From Ilyomonas sp965277535 (lineage in GTDB: Bacteria > Bacteroidota > Bacteroidia > Chitinophagales > Chitinophagaceae): a stretch of DNA of 64,000 bases. The position numbers and the translations under genes were made by a program. The notes beneath the pieces were generated by a model. It searched no databases, was not told the DNA's origin, and was given only the letters and a program-made list of their open reading frames with translations. Shown here one piece after another: positions 26,214 through 35,077 of the stretch. Positions within the stretch are counted from its first letter, which is position 1. Every line of letters begins with the position of its first letter. The stretch spans positions 3,782,001 to 3,846,000 of the forward strand of contig OZ255825.1 of assembly GCA_965277535.1 (NCBI GenBank), written 5' to 3'.

Positions 26214-27224
26214 ATGAACAAATTTAAAGTATTTACAGGGATTGATATCTCTAAAAAATCATTTGATGCTGCCCTTCTTTTCCCCGATACGGGTGTATTG
26301 CATCACCATTGTTTCAGCCAGACAAGGGAAGGATTTAAATGCTTTGAAAAATGGCTCAAATCACACGAGGTAACTTTATCAGAGACGTTGATTTGCATGG
26401 AGCATACAGGTCTTTATACCAACGGGATCATTGACTTTTTGGTAGAACGTAAAGCAAAGCTTTGGGTTGAGATGGCTATCAAAATCAAACGCAGTATGGG
26501 CCTTCAAAGAGGAACAGATGATAAAGCCTCTGCCATTACGATCGCTGAATATTGCATGCGCTTTATTGATCGTGCACGGCTCTGGAAGCCAGTGGACACA
26601 AAGCTTTCAAAACTTAAGAACATGATCGTGCAGCGCGACCGGATTGTGAATGCGCTCACACAGCTCCTCGTTCCCATTGAAGAAATGAAGAGTTGTAATG
26701 GTGGCAAAGAAGCCGCAGAATTAGAGCGGCTTCAACTTCCGGCCATCAAAGGGCTTAACAAAGCAAAAGAGAAGATTGAGGCTTCCATACAATCTTATAT
26801 CAGCAGTGAAGAAACCATCAATAAAAGCATTCAATTAATGTGTAGTATTAAAGGAGTTGGTTTGCAAACAGCAGCATCATTGTATGTGTATACAAAAGGA
26901 TTTACCATGTTTGAAAATGCGAAGCAACTGGCCTGTTATTGTGGTGTGGTGCCTTTCAGTAAAAGTTCCGGAACGAGTGTTCGCTTTAAACAAGGCGTAA
27001 GTCCGTTTGCCAACCGAAAACTAAAAAGCCTTTTGCATTTATGTGCTATGTCAGCCCTTCGCTGGGATAAAGAAATTAAAGCTTATTACGAGCGCAAAGT
27101 TTTAGAAGGAAAAAACAAAATGAGTGTGATAAACGCAATCAGAAATAAACTGCTGCTAAGAATATTTGCAGTGCTAAGAGATCAGCGGCCTTATGTGGAA
27201 AAATACCAGAAGGTAGGTGCATAA
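26214..27224 (+). CDS. IS110 family transposase (DEDD recombinase)
   Basis: A 336-residue transposase. The N-terminal RuvC-like DEDD domain shows D11 (GIDISKKSFDAAL), E63 (CMEHTGLYTNGI) and D102/D103 (RGTDDKASA). A coiled-coil linker follows (LNKAKEKIEASIQSYISSEE), then the C-terminal Transposase_20 domain (SIKGVGLQTAASLYVYTKGF, YCGVVPFSKSSGTSVRFKQG) with the serine region. ATG 26214 gives the family-like N-terminus; the frame also extends to TTG 26160, which lies inside the predicted RNA structure. No frameshift or stop, so it should be functional. Confidence 0.95.
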   Translation: MNKFKVFTGIDISKKSFDAALLFPDTGVLHHHCFSQTREGFKCFEKWLKSHEVTLSETLICMEHTGLYTNGIIDFLVERKAKLWVEMAIKIKRSMGLQRGTDDKASAITIAEYCMRFIDRARLWKPVDTKLSKLKNMIVQRDRIVNALTQLLVPIEEMKSCNGGKEAAELERLQLPAIKGLNKAKEKIEASIQSYISSEETINKSIQLMCSIKGVGLQTAASLYVYTKGFTMFENAKQLACYCGVVPFSKSSGTSVRFKQGVSPFANRKLKSLLHLCAMSALRWDKEIKAYYERKVLEGKNKMSVINAIRNKLLLRIFAVLRDQRPYVEKYQKVGA

Positions 27225-27259
27225 ATGAAAGAAAAATAATTTTGTGGGATCATAGAAAA

Positions 27260-27391
27260 CTTGGCGTTGTTGGGATATTTGAAAAACGTCAGCCGACAAC
27301 TTAAGCCCAATAATGTTTTAAAAGTTGAAGATAACAACTAAAGCTAAATTATTAACGTCCTGCCCCAATAACGCCAAACCCCTTGTTAGCG
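27260..27391. repeat. attC-like palindrome S3, remainder after the IS110 element
   Basis: From the core CT onward: TTGGCGTTGTTGGG, core AACGTCAGCCGACAACTTAAG, AAGCTAAATTATTAACGTCC, and the right arm ending GTTAGCG at 27391. With the 17 bp at 25898-25914 this restores a palindrome of about 149 bp. Confidence 0.7.
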
Positions 27392-27425
27392 GTTCGTTGT
27401 TCTTTTTCGTATGTGTCGGTCAGTA

Positions 27426-28316
27426 TTACTTTTTAGGTTTTTCGTCAAGGAACTTTTCAATCATAGGAACAACAAGGTCGCTTTCTTTAAAGTCAGGTTT
27501 TATTGTTGTAACTTCTCCAATGTATTCTCCGTGTCCACCTGGAATTATTGCTAATTGAGAATTGGGAATTTGTCTGTGAAGTTCAATAGCGTGTTCAGGT
27601 GTAATAACGTCTTTGTCGCCTATAATGATTAGGGTCGGTGCTTTAATGGATTTAATTTGCTCGTCTGGAATGTCTTTGAAATTAACCATTCTCTTTGCAT
27701 CTCTATCATGCATTACTTGCAAACCATTTGTGTCTGCTGCAACTTTTTTATATCCAACCTTCAGTTGTTCGGGCATATTTTCCAATTTGGCTTGTTCCAT
27801 AAAACCCCAAAACCAATCGGGAACACCGTTTCGTTTAGCAAGTGCTGAACCTAAAATCATTTTATCAACTATTTCTGAATGTCGAATAGCGATTTGTAAA
27901 GTAGTTGTCCCACCATTGCTAAAACCGAAAAAGTCAGCTTTGTCAATGTTTAAGTTTTTGAGAAGGGTCGCAATATCGTCTGCATCTTGTTCAAATGTAA
28001 GGTCAGCGTTTCGGTCACTTGTCCGCCCGTGAGCTTGCAATTCAACAGCAATTACCTTTCTGTTTTTAGCAAGCAACGGAATGATTTTTTCAAAATTTGT
28101 TTGGATTGTAGAACCTCCACCGTGAACTAAAACCAATGGTTTCCCTTGTCCATAAATTTCATAATACATTTTCAATCCATTTACATCTGAATATCCACTT
28201 TTAAAATTCAAGCTATTTTTTGGTGCTAATTTCATTTTTTTGTTTTCATTTTTTTGTCCGTTACAAGATGTCAATGTGAAAATTGTTATGGTAATAATTA
28301 ACGCTATTCGTTTCAT
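27426..28316 (-). CDS. Alpha/beta hydrolase, lipoprotein
   Basis: A 296-residue hydrolase with a lipoprotein signal (TIFTLTSCNGQ). The oxyanion region is LVHGGGSTIQTNF, the nucleophile elbow GFSNGG, the acid in IIIGDKDVITPEH and the His in IPGGHGEY, in normal order and spacing. ATG 28316 is chosen because upstream codons of the frame lie in palindrome S4 and in non-homologous sequence. It lies between S3 and S4 and shares strand with the other cassette-like genes. Substrate unknown. Confidence 0.9.
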   Translation of the reverse strand: MKRIALIITITIFTLTSCNGQKNENKKMKLAPKNSLNFKSGYSDVNGLKMYYEIYGQGKPLVLVHGGGSTIQTNFEKIIPLLAKNRKVIAVELQAHGRTSDRNADLTFEQDADDIATLLKNLNIDKADFFGFSNGGTTTLQIAIRHSEIVDKMILGSALAKRNGVPDWFWGFMEQAKLENMPEQLKVGYKKVAADTNGLQVMHDRDAKRMVNFKDIPDEQIKSIKAPTLIIIGDKDVITPEHAIELHRQIPNSQLAIIPGGHGEYIGEVTTIKPDFKESDLVVPMIEKFLDEKPKK

Positions 28317-28361
28317 TTCTGTTATTTGTTTGGTTCCTGCGGTGTCGTTTGTTACAATGAC

Positions 28362-28559
28362 CGCTAACGAACAAGTATTGCTGCAGTTGGGGAAATTGAA
28401 AAACGTCCGCCGACAACTGAAGCTCAACAAAGTTCAATAGTTGAAGTTAAAAACAAAAAGCTAAATAGCGAACGTCCAGCCCGAACTAAAGTACAAAAAA
28501 GATTTGCTGCCGATTGCTCCAACGTCCCGCCCCAATTGCAGCAATACTCTTGTTAGCCG
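28362..28559. repeat. attC-like long palindrome S4 (best preserved copy)
   Basis: 198 bp from CGCTAAC (28362-28368) to GTTAGCCG (28552-28559). Outer arms share GTATTGCTGCA and TTGGGG in inverted form. The core reads ACGTCCGCCGACAACTGAAG with AAAAGCTAAATAGCGAACG. The end motifs resemble the R'' and R' boxes of integron attC sites, with departures from the consensus. Confidence 0.75.
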
Positions 28560-29383
28560 TTCGCTTTTTTCTCTCGAAATTGATAAGTTTATTTTCCAAA
28601 GTCTTACAGGTTTTGTCAACTTTTTTCAGAACAAACTTTTTGTCAATAAAAAGCATTTGTCCAGCAAAAGCTTTTCGTTAAAGGTAAAAGATTACAATAT
28701 TGATTTTAGCAAAAAGTCTTGTCAAAACATTGAAAGCTGGTCAAGAAAAGTAAGTCCAAAAAAGAAAAAGCATTTGTCCAGACACAACCTTTTTGCCAAC
28801 TGAAATTTCTTTGCAATATTTTTTATGCAAATAAGTGTTTGTCAAGTTTAAAAAAAGGTCAACCAAGTAAAAATTTGTAAATAAAAAAGTCAAAAATTTT
28901 AGCTGATTTTTTTACTTGAAAGTTCAGCCAAGATTGCTTGAATTTAAAATATTCGATTTTTGAAAAAACGTGCTAAAAAGATTGAAAGCTGCAAATAAAA
29001 AAATGGAAAAAATAGTTTTTGTCAACTTAAAAGCCTGTTGCAGAAATACGAGTCAAGTCAACTACACAGAAAGCAAATAACGCAAAGTGACGGCTAACTC
29101 AAATATAGGCGCAATGTTTCACCTCACCAAATCCGCGCATTTTCGATATAACTGCCTTGCAATCAACAACAATATAAACGCGTACAAAAGCAAAAACCCG
29201 CGCCAATACAACTTCCGCGCTTTTTCATTGTTTGCATTTCTTCCAACAGGGAAACACAACCTGCGGCTTATAAACACGCGATGACAGATTTCGTTTGCCT
29301 CAACTTAACGGCTTGTACCGATGGTGCAAAAGCTTATTGCAAGAAAGAATAAAACATAAACCCAACCCTCTTATTTTTACAAC
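28560..29383. other. AT-rich stretch without a credible gene
   Basis: About 820 bp with no convincing frame on either strand. It contains a 17-bp direct repeat AAAAAGCATTTGTCCAG (28648-28664 and 28765-28781), many TTTGTCAA words, and two copies of ATTGAAAGCTG. Near its right end GACGGCTAACTC (29088-29099) resembles the left boundary of the attC-like palindromes, but I find no matching right arm. It could be a decayed cassette. Confidence 0.5.
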
Positions 29384-29821
29384 ATGAAAAAGCAGAACTA
29401 CAAAAACCACGTAAGATTTTACGAACCTTATCATTTCATCCTGTTACCGTTGTTGTTAATTACTATTATTATTTCCGCATATCAGATTTTTCATTCACCT
29501 TTTAATCGCTCACTTCACATTTGGGTAACCATTGTTCTTTTGTTTGTTTTCTGGACTGCTTTTATGCTGCGTCAGCATTATTCTTTGGGCAATCAAAATC
29601 GTATTGTGCGTTTAGAGATGCGTTTGCGATATTTTCAGCTTACCGGCAACCGGTTTGAACCTTTGGAAAAGAGGCTCTCCTTCAACCAGATTTCAGCTTT
29701 GCGCTTTGCTTCGGATGATGAATTAATACCGTTAACAGAACGTGCGGTAAATGAAAAACTATCTCCAAAGGACATTAAGAAATCCATTGTTCACTGGCAG
29801 GGAGATTACATGCGTGTTTAA
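29384..29821 (+). CDS. DUF6526-like small membrane protein
   Basis: A 145-residue protein with two transmembrane segments (about 17-36, FILLPLLLITIIISAYQIFH, and 46-63, WVTIVLLFVFWTAFMLR) followed by a soluble part (RLEMRLRYFQLTGNRFEPLE and LSFNQISALRFASDDELIPL). This pattern fits the DUF6526 family of Bacteroidota, function unknown. It is convergent with the LOV kinase gene. A GTTTGTTTTTGC 12-mer follows its stop at 29842. Confidence 0.75.
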   Translation: MKKQNYKNHVRFYEPYHFILLPLLLITIIISAYQIFHSPFNRSLHIWVTIVLLFVFWTAFMLRQHYSLGNQNRIVRLEMRLRYFQLTGNRFEPLEKRLSFNQISALRFASDDELIPLTERAVNEKLSPKDIKKSIVHWQGDYMRV

Positions 29822-29888
29822 ATAAGATTGCCTTTTGTGAAGTTTGTTTTTGCACAATTTTTTGCGATTCAATACAAATTGAAAAGCA

Positions 29889-31502
29889 TCAAAGTACTGA
29901 TTGAATTCCTTTTTGGTTTATAATTATTGGCAAAGTAAAACTAAACGTAGAGCCTTTTGCTTCTTCGCTCTCCACCCACAAACTGCCTTGGTGTTTTTCG
30001 ATAATTTGCTCGCTAATATACAAGCCAATACCCATTCCCGAAAACCTGTGTTGTATATCGTGTACACGGTAAAAACGCTCAAATATTTTTTTATAATCTT
30101 CATGTTTAATGCCAATGCCATAATCGGTAACCGAAACTTTTATAAAGTTGCTTACTAGGCTTACACGAACCAATATTTCATCAAAATCAGGTGAATATTT
30201 AATGGCATTCGTAAGCAGGTTAATCAGCACCTGCTCAAGCCGTTGCGAATCGCCATAGTAGCGCAATCCGGTTATACCCTCCATTTTGATTTGGTGTATT
30301 TTTGTAGTGGCTTGAACAATTTCTATAGAATCGCTGACCATCTTGTCAAAATCAAATTGCTCATAATGCAGTTGTACTTTACCTGCCTGAACTTTTGAAG
30401 CATCCAATAAATCAACAATCAATCTATTTAGCTTATCTATACTGCTAACCGATCTTTGGAGCAGGCTTTTTACTTTCTCATTCGCATCATCATGAAACAT
30501 CATTTCTATTATCTGCATGTATCCTTTTATGGTAGTGAGCGGCGTTTTGAGTTCATGACTGGCAATGCTTAAAAAATCGTCTTTGTTCATTTCCTTTCTC
30601 TTTCTTTCCGTTTGATCTTCTATCGTTAGTAAGATACGGTTACTGTAAATACCTGTTGTTTCAATGCGCCTGGCAGATAGCAAAAAGCTTTGTTTTCCAA
30701 CAGATGTAAATTCACCATTTACCTCAAAGTTTTCAAATGGCATGTTTAACGGAAGCACAATTTCCAATGCTCTTCTTAATTCGGGCAGGTGCCAGTTCTT
30801 ATTATCCAAATCAAAAAACAATTTGCCAACCACGTCGTCTTCATTGGTACGAAATGTTTTATAAAAAAATGTATTTGCACTGATCACCATGAAGTCTTTA
30901 TCAAGCACCAAAACGCTTTGCTGCAAACTTTGTACAATAGCAGTTAAATACTCTTCTGTTTCGTTTAAGTAACTTGTTTTTTCACGGATTCTTTTTTCCA
31001 GAATGTTTTTTTCCTTTTGCAAAACGGCTTCTGCTTTTTTGCGTTCGGTTACATCGTTTTGCACTCCGATAAAATGAGTAATCACATTTTTATTGTTGGT
31101 GATAGGAGCCATGTACAACTCATTCCAAAACAAAGAGCCGTTTTTCCGATAATTTCTTAATTCAATTCTGCAACTTCTTCCCTTTTCAAGGGCATCAAGC
31201 AGTTCAAAACGAGCGTCTTGATTTCTATCATTGCCTTGCAAAAAACGGCAGTTCTTTCCAATAATTTCACCCCGCTTATATCCGCTCATATTCTCAAAAG
31301 CTTCGTTGCAAAAAATGATGGGATTATCGGGCTGTTGATTGTCGGTAATGATGACGCCTGATTTGGATGAATGCAAGGCGGCCGTTAGCAAATGAAAATC
31401 TTTTTCAACAGATTCGTTTGATATATAAAAAGCGTTTTCGTCCATTGTCGTCCATTTCTGTTCGTAAAGGCTGTATTTGGTTTTGTTCAAAAATTCAGCC
31501 AT
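29889..31502 (-). CDS. LOV-PAS sensor histidine kinase (probable blue-light receptor)
   Basis: A 537-residue soluble kinase. Residues about 40-145 form a LOV domain: GKNCRFLQG contains the flavin-adduct Cys (C85), followed by ELRNYRKNGSLFWNELYMAP and HFIGVQNDVTERK, all LOV hallmarks that bind FMN. A coiled coil (EKNILEKRIREKTSY) and a second PAS (about 185-295) follow. The HisKA domain has H316 (SIASHELKTPL); the HATPase domain has NLLTNAIKYS, DYGIGI and GMGIGLYIS. No receiver domain and no response regulator gene nearby. Start ATG 31502; an upstream TTG frame extension is not supported. No transmembrane segment, so cytoplasmic. Confidence 0.93.
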   Translation of the reverse strand: MAEFLNKTKYSLYEQKWTTMDENAFYISNESVEKDFHLLTAALHSSKSGVIITDNQQPDNPIIFCNEAFENMSGYKRGEIIGKNCRFLQGNDRNQDARFELLDALEKGRSCRIELRNYRKNGSLFWNELYMAPITNNKNVITHFIGVQNDVTERKKAEAVLQKEKNILEKRIREKTSYLNETEEYLTAIVQSLQQSVLVLDKDFMVISANTFFYKTFRTNEDDVVGKLFFDLDNKNWHLPELRRALEIVLPLNMPFENFEVNGEFTSVGKQSFLLSARRIETTGIYSNRILLTIEDQTERKRKEMNKDDFLSIASHELKTPLTTIKGYMQIIEMMFHDDANEKVKSLLQRSVSSIDKLNRLIVDLLDASKVQAGKVQLHYEQFDFDKMVSDSIEIVQATTKIHQIKMEGITGLRYYGDSQRLEQVLINLLTNAIKYSPDFDEILVRVSLVSNFIKVSVTDYGIGIKHEDYKKIFERFYRVHDIQHRFSGMGIGLYISEQIIEKHQGSLWVESEEAKGSTFSFTLPIIINQKGIQSVL

Positions 31503-31630
31503 TTGTAAGTGTATTATTACAACTTCATTTTTATTCTGATGAATAAAAACAACTTGCCATCGCAATAAAATTTGTTGCCCATACACACCCTGTCGTTTAT
31601 TTTCACCCAATCATTTCAACAACACAATTT

Positions 31631-34123
31631 ATGAGATATGCTTTTGTTTTTGCCGCTTTTTTATTGTGTTTCGTGTCGCACTCGCAGCCTCTTTCGCCTG
31701 AGCAATTTTTGGGTTATAAAATAGGAACATACTACACGCCCACTTATAAAGTAGATGACTATTTTAAAGCTGTAGCAGCCGCCAAACCTTCGATGGTTAG
31801 GGTTGAAAAATATGGCGAAACCAACGAGCGGCGCGAGCTGATGCTGGCTTATATTGCTACGCCTGAAAACCTCCAAAAGATAGATGAGATTCGTAAAAAC
31901 AATCTTCGCTTGTCCGGCTCATTGCAGGATGGTGTAACTGCGCAAATGACTAATGTTCCTGCCATTGTTTGGTTGAGCTATAATGTACATGGCAACGAAA
32001 CATCATCATCAGAAGCCGCAATGCTAACCTTATTTGCGTTGGTAGATGACAACAACACACAAACGAAACAATGGTTAAAAAATACGGTTGTTATTATAGA
32101 TCCTTGTGTAAACCCTGATGGCAGAGACCGATATATCAACTGGTTTAATTCGGTAGTAGGTGCAAACTACAACGTGGCTCCGCAGGCAAGAGAGCATCAC
32201 GAACCCTGGCCTGGCGGAAGAAGCAATCATTATTACTTTGATTTGAACCGCGACTGGGCATGGCAAACACAAACCGAAACTGCACAGCGCATGAAAAAAT
32301 ACAACGAATGGCTGCCACAAGTTCATGTAGATTATCACGAGCAGGAATACAATGCGCCTTATTATTTTGCGCCTGCTGCAGAGCCTTATCATCAAGCTAT
32401 AACGCAGTGGCAGCGCGACTTCCAGGTAACAATCGGTAAAAACAATGCTAAGTATTTTGATGCCAACGGCTGGCTGTATTTTACCAAACAGATATTTGAT
32501 TTGTTGTATCCTTCTTATGGCGATACTTACCCAATGTACAACGGAGCCATTGGTATGACGTTTGAACAAGGCGGCATCGGTTCAGGGCTGGGTGTGAAGA
32601 AAGAAGACGGCGACACACTAACATTAACCGACCGGGCATTGCATCATTTTACTACGGCGATGTCAACTATTGAGATGGCTTCGGCAAATAGTGATAAACT
32701 CGTTAGCGAATACAAGAAGTTTTTTGCCGATGCTGCTAATGCTGTAAATGCGCCTTACAAAACCTATGTGCTTACAGATTCCGATAAAAACAAACTTGCT
32801 GCTGTGGCTCAGTTGCTCAACAACAATGGCATTCAATATGGCATCACATCAAACAAAAATTTTAAAGGCTTTAATTACTTAACGGGCAAAGATGAAGAGT
32901 ATGCTGATGAAGGTTATCAGTTAGCTGTATCGGCTTATCAGCCGCGGGGTACACTGGTTAGAGTTCTGTTTGAACCCAAAAGCTTTTTGAACGACTCTGC
33001 AACATACGACATTACTGCATGGTCGTTGCCGTATGTATTCAATGTAAAAGCATACGGCGTAAAAGAAAGGTTGCCCGTACAAGCCGGTGCCGGAGCTACT
33101 TCCATTACACCGGTGCAAAGCAGTTACGCTGTTATCATTCCTTACACTTCATTCAATAGCGGCAAAGTGCTGGCCTATTTGTTATCTCACAATGTAAAAG
33201 TTCGATACAGCGATAAAGCGTTTACTTACAACAAAAAGAACTATGATGCAGGAACACTGATTGTGTTGCGCGGCAACAACGTTGTTAACTGGAATGCCAT
33301 TGTAAATAAAGCTTGCGATACATTTAATGTTCAGGCAGATGATGCGCAAACCGGGTTTGTTGAAAAAGGTTATGATTTTGGTTCGGAAAACGTGCATTTC
33401 ATCCGGCCTCCGAAAGTGGCGCTGGTAACAGGAACTCAAACATCATCGCTCGGTGCGGGAGAAGTGTGGCATTTCTTTGATCAATCGCTTCATTATCCCA
33501 TTACTTTAATCAATACCGATGAGTTAAACTATATCAATTTGAATGAATACAACGTGATTATTTTTCCTGATGGCAACTATAAAATACTGGATGATAATTC
33601 ACTTACCGAAAAAATCAAAGCATTTGTAAGAACCGGTGGCAACCTCATTGCCATGCAGGATGCAGTGGCACAAATGGCAGGTGGAGACTGGTATATCAAA
33701 CAAAAAGAAGACAAGACAGATTCATCAACAGACAGCACGTATGCATTATTAAGAAAGTATGGCGAACGGGAGCAGAATGATCTCACCACCTTTGTTCCCG
33801 GAACCATTTATAAGTTAGACATTGACAACACGCATCCATTGGCTTATGGTTATCCTAATTATTATTATACATTAAAGCAGGATAAAAACGTGTATTCGTT
33901 TTTAAAAGGGGGCTGGAATGTGGGCGTTTTAAAAAAGAACAATTATGTAGCCGGTTTTGTGGGCAGCAAAGCAAAGCCGCAAATTAAAGATGGTGTTGTG
34001 TTTGGTGTGCAGGATGTGGGAAGAGGGCACATTGTTTTTATGGCTGATGATCTCTTGTTCAGAGCGTTTTGGGAGGGCGGAAAACTGCTGTTTACAAACG
34101 CTGTTTTTATGATGGGTGAATAA
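31631..34123 (+). CDS. M14 family zinc carboxypeptidase
   Basis: An 830-residue exported protein with signal peptide (FAAFLLCFVSHSQ). Zinc ligands lie in YNVHGNETSSSEAA (HxxE) and the later HVDYHEQ; substrate residues are in PDGRDRYINW and FDLNRDWAW. The catalytic Glu region is MTFEQGG. A C-terminal half of about 450 residues includes a class I glutamine amidotransferase-like fold (FPDGNYKILDD to NLIAMQDAVAQ), seen in the large Bacteroidota M14 proteins. Ends with a strong shared terminator at 34134. It is expected to remove C-terminal residues from peptides in the periplasm. Confidence 0.9.
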   Translation: MRYAFVFAAFLLCFVSHSQPLSPEQFLGYKIGTYYTPTYKVDDYFKAVAAAKPSMVRVEKYGETNERRELMLAYIATPENLQKIDEIRKNNLRLSGSLQDGVTAQMTNVPAIVWLSYNVHGNETSSSEAAMLTLFALVDDNNTQTKQWLKNTVVIIDPCVNPDGRDRYINWFNSVVGANYNVAPQAREHHEPWPGGRSNHYYFDLNRDWAWQTQTETAQRMKKYNEWLPQVHVDYHEQEYNAPYYFAPAAEPYHQAITQWQRDFQVTIGKNNAKYFDANGWLYFTKQIFDLLYPSYGDTYPMYNGAIGMTFEQGGIGSGLGVKKEDGDTLTLTDRALHHFTTAMSTIEMASANSDKLVSEYKKFFADAANAVNAPYKTYVLTDSDKNKLAAVAQLLNNNGIQYGITSNKNFKGFNYLTGKDEEYADEGYQLAVSAYQPRGTLVRVLFEPKSFLNDSATYDITAWSLPYVFNVKAYGVKERLPVQAGAGATSITPVQSSYAVIIPYTSFNSGKVLAYLLSHNVKVRYSDKAFTYNKKNYDAGTLIVLRGNNVVNWNAIVNKACDTFNVQADDAQTGFVEKGYDFGSENVHFIRPPKVALVTGTQTSSLGAGEVWHFFDQSLHYPITLINTDELNYINLNEYNVIIFPDGNYKILDDNSLTEKIKAFVRTGGNLIAMQDAVAQMAGGDWYIKQKEDKTDSSTDSTYALLRKYGEREQNDLTTFVPGTIYKLDIDNTHPLAYGYPNYYYTLKQDKNVYSFLKGGWNVGVLKKNNYVAGFVGSKAKPQIKDGVVFGVQDVGRGHIVFMADDLLFRAFWEGGKLLFTNAVFMMGE

Positions 34124-34133
34124 GTCTGTTTTT

Positions 34134-34184
34134 ACAATAAAAAATCCTGTAGGTAATTAATACATCTGCAGGATTTTTTATTGT
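34134..34184. terminator. Bidirectional intrinsic terminator
   Basis: A 19-bp stem with one mismatch (34134-34152 and 34166-34184; centre ATCCTGTAG / CTGCAGGAT) flanked by A- and T-runs, between the convergent M14 peptidase and the small membrane protein gene. Confidence 0.88.
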
Positions 34185-34198
34185 ATAAGACAATGTGA

Positions 34199-34456
34199 TT
34201 ACGCATTTCTGTCTTCCTTGTCGTGCCCCAACTGTTTTACCAGTTTGTTGTAAATGCCGAGCAATAAAAACGGTGCAGCCCACTGACCCACAAATAAGCT
34301 TTCTTTCTTTTTTGTAGTGAATTGCAAAATAGCGGATGCTGCCATTGAGCCAAAAGCTGCCCAAAGGAAAACGTCGGAAGGAATTTTTGCAGTTTGCTCT
34401 TCAATCGTTTTAGCAACGGGACCTTCTTTGTGTTCTGAATTGAAATCGGTGTTCAT
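34199..34456 (-). CDS. Small membrane protein, conserved type in Bacteroidota
   Basis: An 85-residue protein with two hydrophobic segments (about 29-44, VFLWAAFGSMAASAIL, and 54-71, FVGQWAAPFLLLGIYNKL) and a charged N-terminus (MNTDFNSEHKEG). Function unknown. Start ATG 34456; the frame extends upstream to a GTG without support. It is divergent from the 34568 gene. Confidence 0.7.
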   Translation of the reverse strand: MNTDFNSEHKEGPVAKTIEEQTAKIPSDVFLWAAFGSMAASAILQFTTKKKESLFVGQWAAPFLLLGIYNKLVKQLGHDKEDRNA

Positions 34457-34567
34457 ATAGTTTCTTTTTAATTCCAAATTCAAGTTTCTTGCCAAAGAAA
34501 ATGGCACAAATTATTTTTCCTTCTTTCGGCTTTTATAAACACCATCGAATACCTGTACTTTTGAAAC

Positions 34568-35044
34568 ATGCAGTTTAGTTTTTCGTACGACAAGAAAAAG
34601 GTGATTCAAGGCTTGCGATACCACTTCATTACACGGAAGGAAATACGTATTCTGATTATACTGGTGAATGTATTTGCCATACTTTCAGCTTTTTTGTTTT
34701 ACACAAAAAAAATACGTCCCGAACCGTTTTTATTAAGCAGCGTGCTTTGGTTGTTTTTGATGATTAGCTTTTGGTACTTGCTGCCCTATACCATTTACCG
34801 GCGTTCGGTTACATTTAAAGAAAGTTTTACCATTTTCTTTTTTGAACGGCAGGTGCGTTTGAAGAGTGCACGCGGTTATGTAGATTGGAACTGGAGCGAT
34901 TTTCAACTGTTTTTTGAAAGTCCTAACTTTTTTCACCTGTATTTTTCTACCCGTTCATTTTTTCTTTTGCCAAAAGAAAATTTGGATGCTGAATCTGTGC
35001 AAACTTTGCGAGCATTGCTGAACAATCATATCAAAAGGAAGTGA
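34568..35044 (+). CDS. YcxB-like membrane protein
   Basis: A 158-residue protein with an N-terminal cytoplasmic part, two transmembrane segments (about 28-46, ILIILVNVFAILSAFLFYT, and 56-75, LSSVLWLFLMISFWYLLPYT) and a C-terminal domain (YVDWNWSDFQLFFESPNFFH, FFLLPKENL) that is typical of the YcxB C-terminal domain. Function unknown. A TACTTTTG element (34553-34560) close before the ATG would be the -7 box of a nearly leaderless transcript. Confidence 0.78.
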   Translation: MQFSFSYDKKKVIQGLRYHFITRKEIRILIILVNVFAILSAFLFYTKKIRPEPFLLSSVLWLFLMISFWYLLPYTIYRRSVTFKESFTIFFFERQVRLKSARGYVDWNWSDFQLFFESPNFFHLYFSTRSFFLLPKENLDAESVQTLRALLNNHIKRK

Positions 35045-35077
35045 GCAAGCAGTTGCTTATACATCTCTAAAAAAATA

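Larger units (their letters stand above)
25915..27261 (+). mobile_element. IS110-family insertion sequence, IS110 group layout, inserted in palindrome S3
   Basis: Boundaries are inferred from the interrupted palindrome. The dinucleotide CT at 25915-25916 and again at 27260-27261 is the probable crossover core. Between them lie a 5' non-coding part of 297 bp, the transposase, and only 35 bp after the stop. A long left end and short right end is the IS110-group organisation, where the left end encodes the bridge RNA. There are no long terminal inverted repeats, as expected. The copy looks intact. Confidence 0.82.

Noticed and set aside
27426..28430. Longer start for the alpha/beta hydrolase
   Set aside because: The extra 38 codons come from palindrome S4 and hide a normal lipoprotein signal at ATG 28316.
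21691..28559. Classical integron with integrase
   Set aside because: No tyrosine integrase with an IntI-type insert and no attI site was found in the window; only attC-like palindromes are present.
28504..28803. 99-codon open frame after palindrome S4
   Set aside because: It starts inside the palindrome, crosses repeat words, and shows no coding character.
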